The position numbers were made by a program, and so were the translations under genes. From positions 1 through 8,869 of the forward strand of contig CAMYMO010000369.1 in the NCBI GenBank assembly GCA_947259425.1: 8,869 nt of DNA, written 5' to 3'. Under the pieces are notes generated by a model. That model was not told where the DNA came from. It searched no databases and saw only the letters and a program-made list of their open reading frames with translations. Below, piece after piece: positions 6,373 through 8,869 of the stretch. The stretch comes from an uncultured Ectothiorhodospiraceae bacterium (GTDB lineage Bacteria; Pseudomonadota; Gammaproteobacteria; UBA6429; Thiohalophilaceae). Within the stretch, counting starts at the first letter, position 1; each line of letters starts with the position of its first letter.

Positions 6373-7857
6373 ATGAATATATCGGTCAAAAACCTCGAGA
6401 TCAGCACTCATAAAACTGACTGCCATGTGGTCGCAGTTTATCAGGGAAACAAACTCACTGAGTCAGCCAAACAACTCGATTCAGCCTCGAACGGTTATCT
6501 AAAAACGGTCATTAAACGAGGTGACATCACGGGTAAATTAAATCAAACTTTGTTGTTACATGACATCGAAGGAATTTCGGCTCAACGGGTATTACTGGTG
6601 GGCTGTGGTAAAGCAAAAGAGTTAACTGCGAACCAGTTTAGAAGCTTAATTAAACACGTTGCGACTCAATTGCATCGATATAAACTTAAAGATTCAGCAC
6701 TTTTTTTAGCTGATATCCATTTGAAAGATTTGGATCAGGAATGGAAAATAAAACACATCAGCCAGGTCATGACACAAAGCCTGTATCGCTACAATAAAAC
6801 GCTATCGTCAAATAACTCAAAACCTGTCCTCAAAAAAATCACGCTCCATTCAGCTAAAAAAGACACCAAAATCGCTAATGCCGCAAAGATTGGCCAGGCC
6901 GTGGCAAACGGAATGGCCGTGACCCGTGAGCTTGGCAATTTACCCGGTAATATTTGCACGCCAGGCTTTCTCGCCAGTGAAGCTAAAAAAATCGGTCGGC
7001 AATATGGCATCAAAGTCTCCGTATTAAATGAAAAACAAATGGAAACCTTAAAGATGGGTTCGCTTCTGTCAGTCTCACGAGGCAGTCGCCAACCGGCAAA
7101 GTTAATCGTTTTCGAATACAAAGGCGCGACAAAGGCGGGTAATCCGATAGCCCTGGTAGGTAAAGGCGTCACCTTTGATTCCGGTGGCATATCAATCAAA
7201 CCGGGCGCGGCCATGGATGAAATGAAATTCGACATGTGCGGTGCGGCAAGTGTGTTTGGCGTGATGCGCAGCCTTGGCGAACTCAAACCAAAAATCAATG
7301 TCGTCGGCGTGGTCGGTGCAACGGAAAATCTTCCGGATGGATTAGCAACCAAGCCCGGCGATGTCGTCACCAGCATGTCAGGACAAACCATTGAGGTATT
7401 AAATACAGACGCAGAAGGCCGTTTAGTGCTTTGTGATGCGCTAACTTATACTGAAAAATTCAAACCCAAAGCCGTAATTGACATTGCGACCTTGACCGGG
7501 GCTTGCGTGATCGCACTAGGGAAACAAGGTGCCGGATTACTTGGTAACGATCAAAAACTGGTCGATAAATTATTAACGGCGGGTCAAACCGCCGCTGACC
7601 GTGCATGGCAGCTGCCATTATGGGAAGAATATCAGGATCAACTAAAAAGTAACTTTGCGGACATGGCAAATATTGGTGGGCGTGAAGCTGGCACCATTAC
7701 GGCGGCTTGCTTCCTATCCCGGTTTGCTAAGAAATTTAAATGGGCCCATCTCGACATCGCCGGTGTAGCTTGGGATTCCGGTGGTAACAAAGGGGCGACA
7801 GGTCGTCCAGTGCCCCTGCTAATAGAATATATCCTCTCAGAAGCGACTCGTAAATAA
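6373..7857 (+). CDS. pepA: Leucyl aminopeptidase PepA (M17 family)
   Basis: A cytosolic two-metal aminopeptidase that removes N-terminal residues, leucine preferred, from peptides. In E. coli the same protein also binds DNA, acting in Xer recombination and carAB repression. The 494 aa compare with about 503 in E. coli. The catalytic domain is complete: K264, D269 and K276 in VGKGVTFDSGGISIKPG (262-278), D287 in KFDMCGAA, and D346, E348 and R350 in the signature NTDAEGRL (344-351). These are metal ligands and catalytic Lys/Arg at a constant offset of six from E. coli numbering. The N-terminal domain (about 1-165) is less conserved, as usual. The start is fixed by a strong AGGAG (6363-6367) five bases before the ATG. 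It diverges from lptF, and holC follows nine bases after its stop, indicating one operon. DNA binding cannot be judged from sequence alone. Confidence 0.97.
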   Translation: MNISVKNLEISTHKTDCHVVAVYQGNKLTESAKQLDSASNGYLKTVIKRGDITGKLNQTLLLHDIEGISAQRVLLVGCGKAKELTANQFRSLIKHVATQLHRYKLKDSALFLADIHLKDLDQEWKIKHISQVMTQSLYRYNKTLSSNNSKPVLKKITLHSAKKDTKIANAAKIGQAVANGMAVTRELGNLPGNICTPGFLASEAKKIGRQYGIKVSVLNEKQMETLKMGSLLSVSRGSRQPAKLIVFEYKGATKAGNPIALVGKGVTFDSGGISIKPGAAMDEMKFDMCGAASVFGVMRSLGELKPKINVVGVVGATENLPDGLATKPGDVVTSMSGQTIEVLNTDAEGRLVLCDALTYTEKFKPKAVIDIATLTGACVIALGKQGAGLLGNDQKLVDKLLTAGQTAADRAWQLPLWEEYQDQLKSNFADMANIGGREAGTITAACFLSRFAKKFKWAHLDIAGVAWDSGGNKGATGRPVPLLIEYILSEATRK

Positions 7858-7866
7858 GGTAATACC

Positions 7867-8298
7867 ATGACCCGAGTTGATTTTTATGTCAGTCCCAATC
7901 AGGCTGCTGAAGCAAATTTACAGCTCGCCTGTCGAATTGCTGAGAAGGCCTATAGTAAAAATAACCGCATATATGTTCATGTGCAGGACACTCAACAGGC
8001 CAAACGCCTCGATGAGCTAATGTGGGTTTTTCGCGATGGCAGTTTTGTACCACATTGTCAAAATACGGATAACCTCACTGCTCAGGCGGCGGTCATTATT
8101 GGCTATGACGAAATGCCAGAAATTGCCCCGGATGTATTGATCAACCTGGCTGAGGAAGTGCCCAACTTCTTCACACGCTTCGAAAGGGTGGCCGAAATCG
8201 TCAGCGGTCCGGAATCAGCCCGCAATATTGCCCGATCCCACTTTAAATTTTACCGTGAACGGGGATATCCGCTCGAAACCCATGAATTAAACAGCTAA
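7867..8298 (+). CDS. holC: DNA polymerase III subunit chi
   Basis: The chi subunit of the clamp-loader complex, which links the polymerase III holoenzyme to SSB through the SSB C-terminal tail. The 143-aa length fits the family (about 147 in E. coli). The N-terminus VDFYVSP (4-10) and the motif KRLDELMWVFRDGSFVPH (46-63) match the conserved R-L-D-x-x-L-W-x-F/x-S-F-V-P-H block. VLINLAEEVPNFFTRFERVAEIV (within 90-112) and the C-terminal YRERGYPLETHEL (129-141) correspond to the E. coli segments around ILISL and YRVAGFNL. An AAGGT sits shortly before the ATG. The gene is nine bases after pepA and ten bases before the next gene, so it is transcribed with both. Confidence 0.95.
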   Translation: MTRVDFYVSPNQAAEANLQLACRIAEKAYSKNNRIYVHVQDTQQAKRLDELMWVFRDGSFVPHCQNTDNLTAQAAVIIGYDEMPEIAPDVLINLAEEVPNFFTRFERVAEIVSGPESARNIARSHFKFYRERGYPLETHELNS

Positions 8299-8308
8299 GC
8301 TTAGGCCC

Positions 8309-8713
8309 ATGGCTAAGACCGAAGAACCCAAAGAATTGCTGAATGCCCTCGAATCTATCAAAGGGCTTTTAGAGCAGAGTGAAATCAAGCTTTCCGCCGC
8401 CAAGGAGAGTATTGAACTAGCAACCCCACCTCCCCTTAACCCCCTGCCACTAGCGGAAGTCGAAGAAATCGAGGGCTCTGACGTACCGGTCGACATACCG
8501 GAATTAGATGAAATCGTGGTCCCTGCCGCCACAGCTGATGCCAAGCCCACCGTCGATATGGAAGTATTAAAAGCCTTTCTCGATGAGATGCAAAAAAATA
8601 TTGAAAAAACCATGCGTGACAAATTAATGAAAGCCGTGGTTGCGGCTGAAAATGACGTCAAGAAACAATTACGTGCTTATCTCGATCAACTTCGTAAAAT
8701 GATGGATAACTAA
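8309..8713 (+). CDS. Unrecognised acidic, coiled-coil-type protein following holC
   Basis: I do not recognise a characterised family. The 134-aa protein has no signal peptide, membrane segment, Cys or Trp. It falls into three parts: a charged N-terminal helix (about 4-36), a Pro-rich acidic linker (about 39-82, with PPPLNPLPL at 40-48 and DIPELDEIV at 62-70), and a long amphipathic C-terminal helix (about 83-132) with hydrophobic spacing consistent with a coiled coil and a basic final third. The short DIPELDEIV segment in a disordered linker looks like a possible binding motif, which is inference. The ATG lies ten bases after the holC stop, with only a weak TAGG upstream, so it is probably co-transcribed with pepA-holC. 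Small uncharacterised genes between holC and valS occur in other gammaproteobacteria as I recall. A real gene is supported by operon spacing and by codon use in keeping with its neighbours. Confidence 0.75.
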   Translation: MAKTEEPKELLNALESIKGLLEQSEIKLSAAKESIELATPPPLNPLPLAEVEEIEGSDVPVDIPELDEIVVPAATADAKPTVDMEVLKAFLDEMQKNIEKTMRDKLMKAVVAAENDVKKQLRAYLDQLRKMMDN

Positions 8714-8750
8714 ATACAGAATACATTAAAAACAAAGTATTTGTCATCCT

Positions 8751-8869
8751 CACCGGAGCGTAGCGTAGGGAATGACCGTAGCGAAGCGTAGGGAATACTG
8801 CACGAAGCGCGAAGCGATTCAAGGCAAGTAGACCGTAGCGAAGCGTAGGGAATACTGCACGAAGCGCGA
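8751..8869. repeat. GC-rich intergenic direct-repeat block, cut by the window edge
   Basis: Two perfect 39-bp copies lie at 8774-8812 and 8831-8869, with 18 bases between them (period 57). The first 23 bases of each copy are also related to 8751-8773, matching at 20 of 23 positions, so the block began as a tandem 23-bp unit. The shared core AGCGTAGGGAAT occurs at 8762, 8785 and 8842. The heptamer CGAAGCG occurs five times (8782, 8803, 8810, 8839, 8860). No open frame is evident. The second copy ends exactly at the window edge, so the full extent is unknown. It resembles dispersed intergenic repeat families of proteobacteria, but this is unconfirmed. Confidence 0.85.

Noticed and set aside
6789..7391. 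200-aa open frame antisense to pepA
   Set aside because: It lies wholly within the conserved pepA catalytic region on the opposite strand and its translation resembles no protein family I know; it is a shadow of pepA codon bias.
8732..8744. Short inverted repeat ACAAA-GTA-TTTGT after the last gene as a terminator
   Set aside because: The stem is only five weak pairs with a three-base loop and is not followed by a T-run.
8774..8869. CRISPR array from two identical 39-bp repeats
   Set aside because: Only two copies are visible, the gap is just 18 bases, the repeat contains internal sub-repeats and relates to a tandem 23-bp unit, and no cas gene is present.

Overview
This window carries conserved housekeeping genes of a gammaproteobacterium. 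The order lptG-lptF (minus strand), then pepA-holC-unknown gene (plus strand), matches the classical gammaproteobacterial neighbourhood in which lptFG diverge from pepA-holC-valS. The last complete gene ends 156 bases before the window edge, so valS probably lies just beyond it. PurL is the large single-chain form typical of this class. The base composition looks moderate (mid-40s % GC by eye). Exact genus cannot be told. Three small DUF2173-like genes hint at a chemolithotrophic (sulfur- or iron-oxidising) relative, but that rests on my recollection of the family's distribution.

Layout from left to right. Positions 1-2235 (minus): 5' part of purL, running off the left edge. Positions 2324-2352: a likely intrinsic terminator facing purL, at the end of a three-gene cassette (2401-3451, minus) of small related proteins, each 110-118 aa, with a likely Roadblock/LC7-like fold. 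Positions 3526-4026 (plus): an RDD-family membrane protein, divergent from the cassette and convergent with lptG. Positions 4067-6231 (minus): lptG and lptF, overlapping by one base. Positions 6232-6372: a divergent regulatory region with a candidate lptF promoter and a UUCG-capped hairpin in the pepA leader. Positions 6373-8713 (plus): pepA, holC and an unrecognised coiled-coil-type gene, tightly spaced. Positions 8751-8869: an intergenic block of degenerate and perfect GC-rich direct repeats, cut by the right edge.

How the genes work together: LptF and LptG form the inner-membrane half of the LPS-export ABC transporter. PepA is a cytosolic leucyl aminopeptidase. HolC is the chi subunit of the DNA polymerase III clamp loader. 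PurL performs the fourth step of purine synthesis. These share a conserved neighbourhood rather than one pathway. The least explained parts are the triple DUF2173-like cassette, the gene after holC, and the terminal repeat block.
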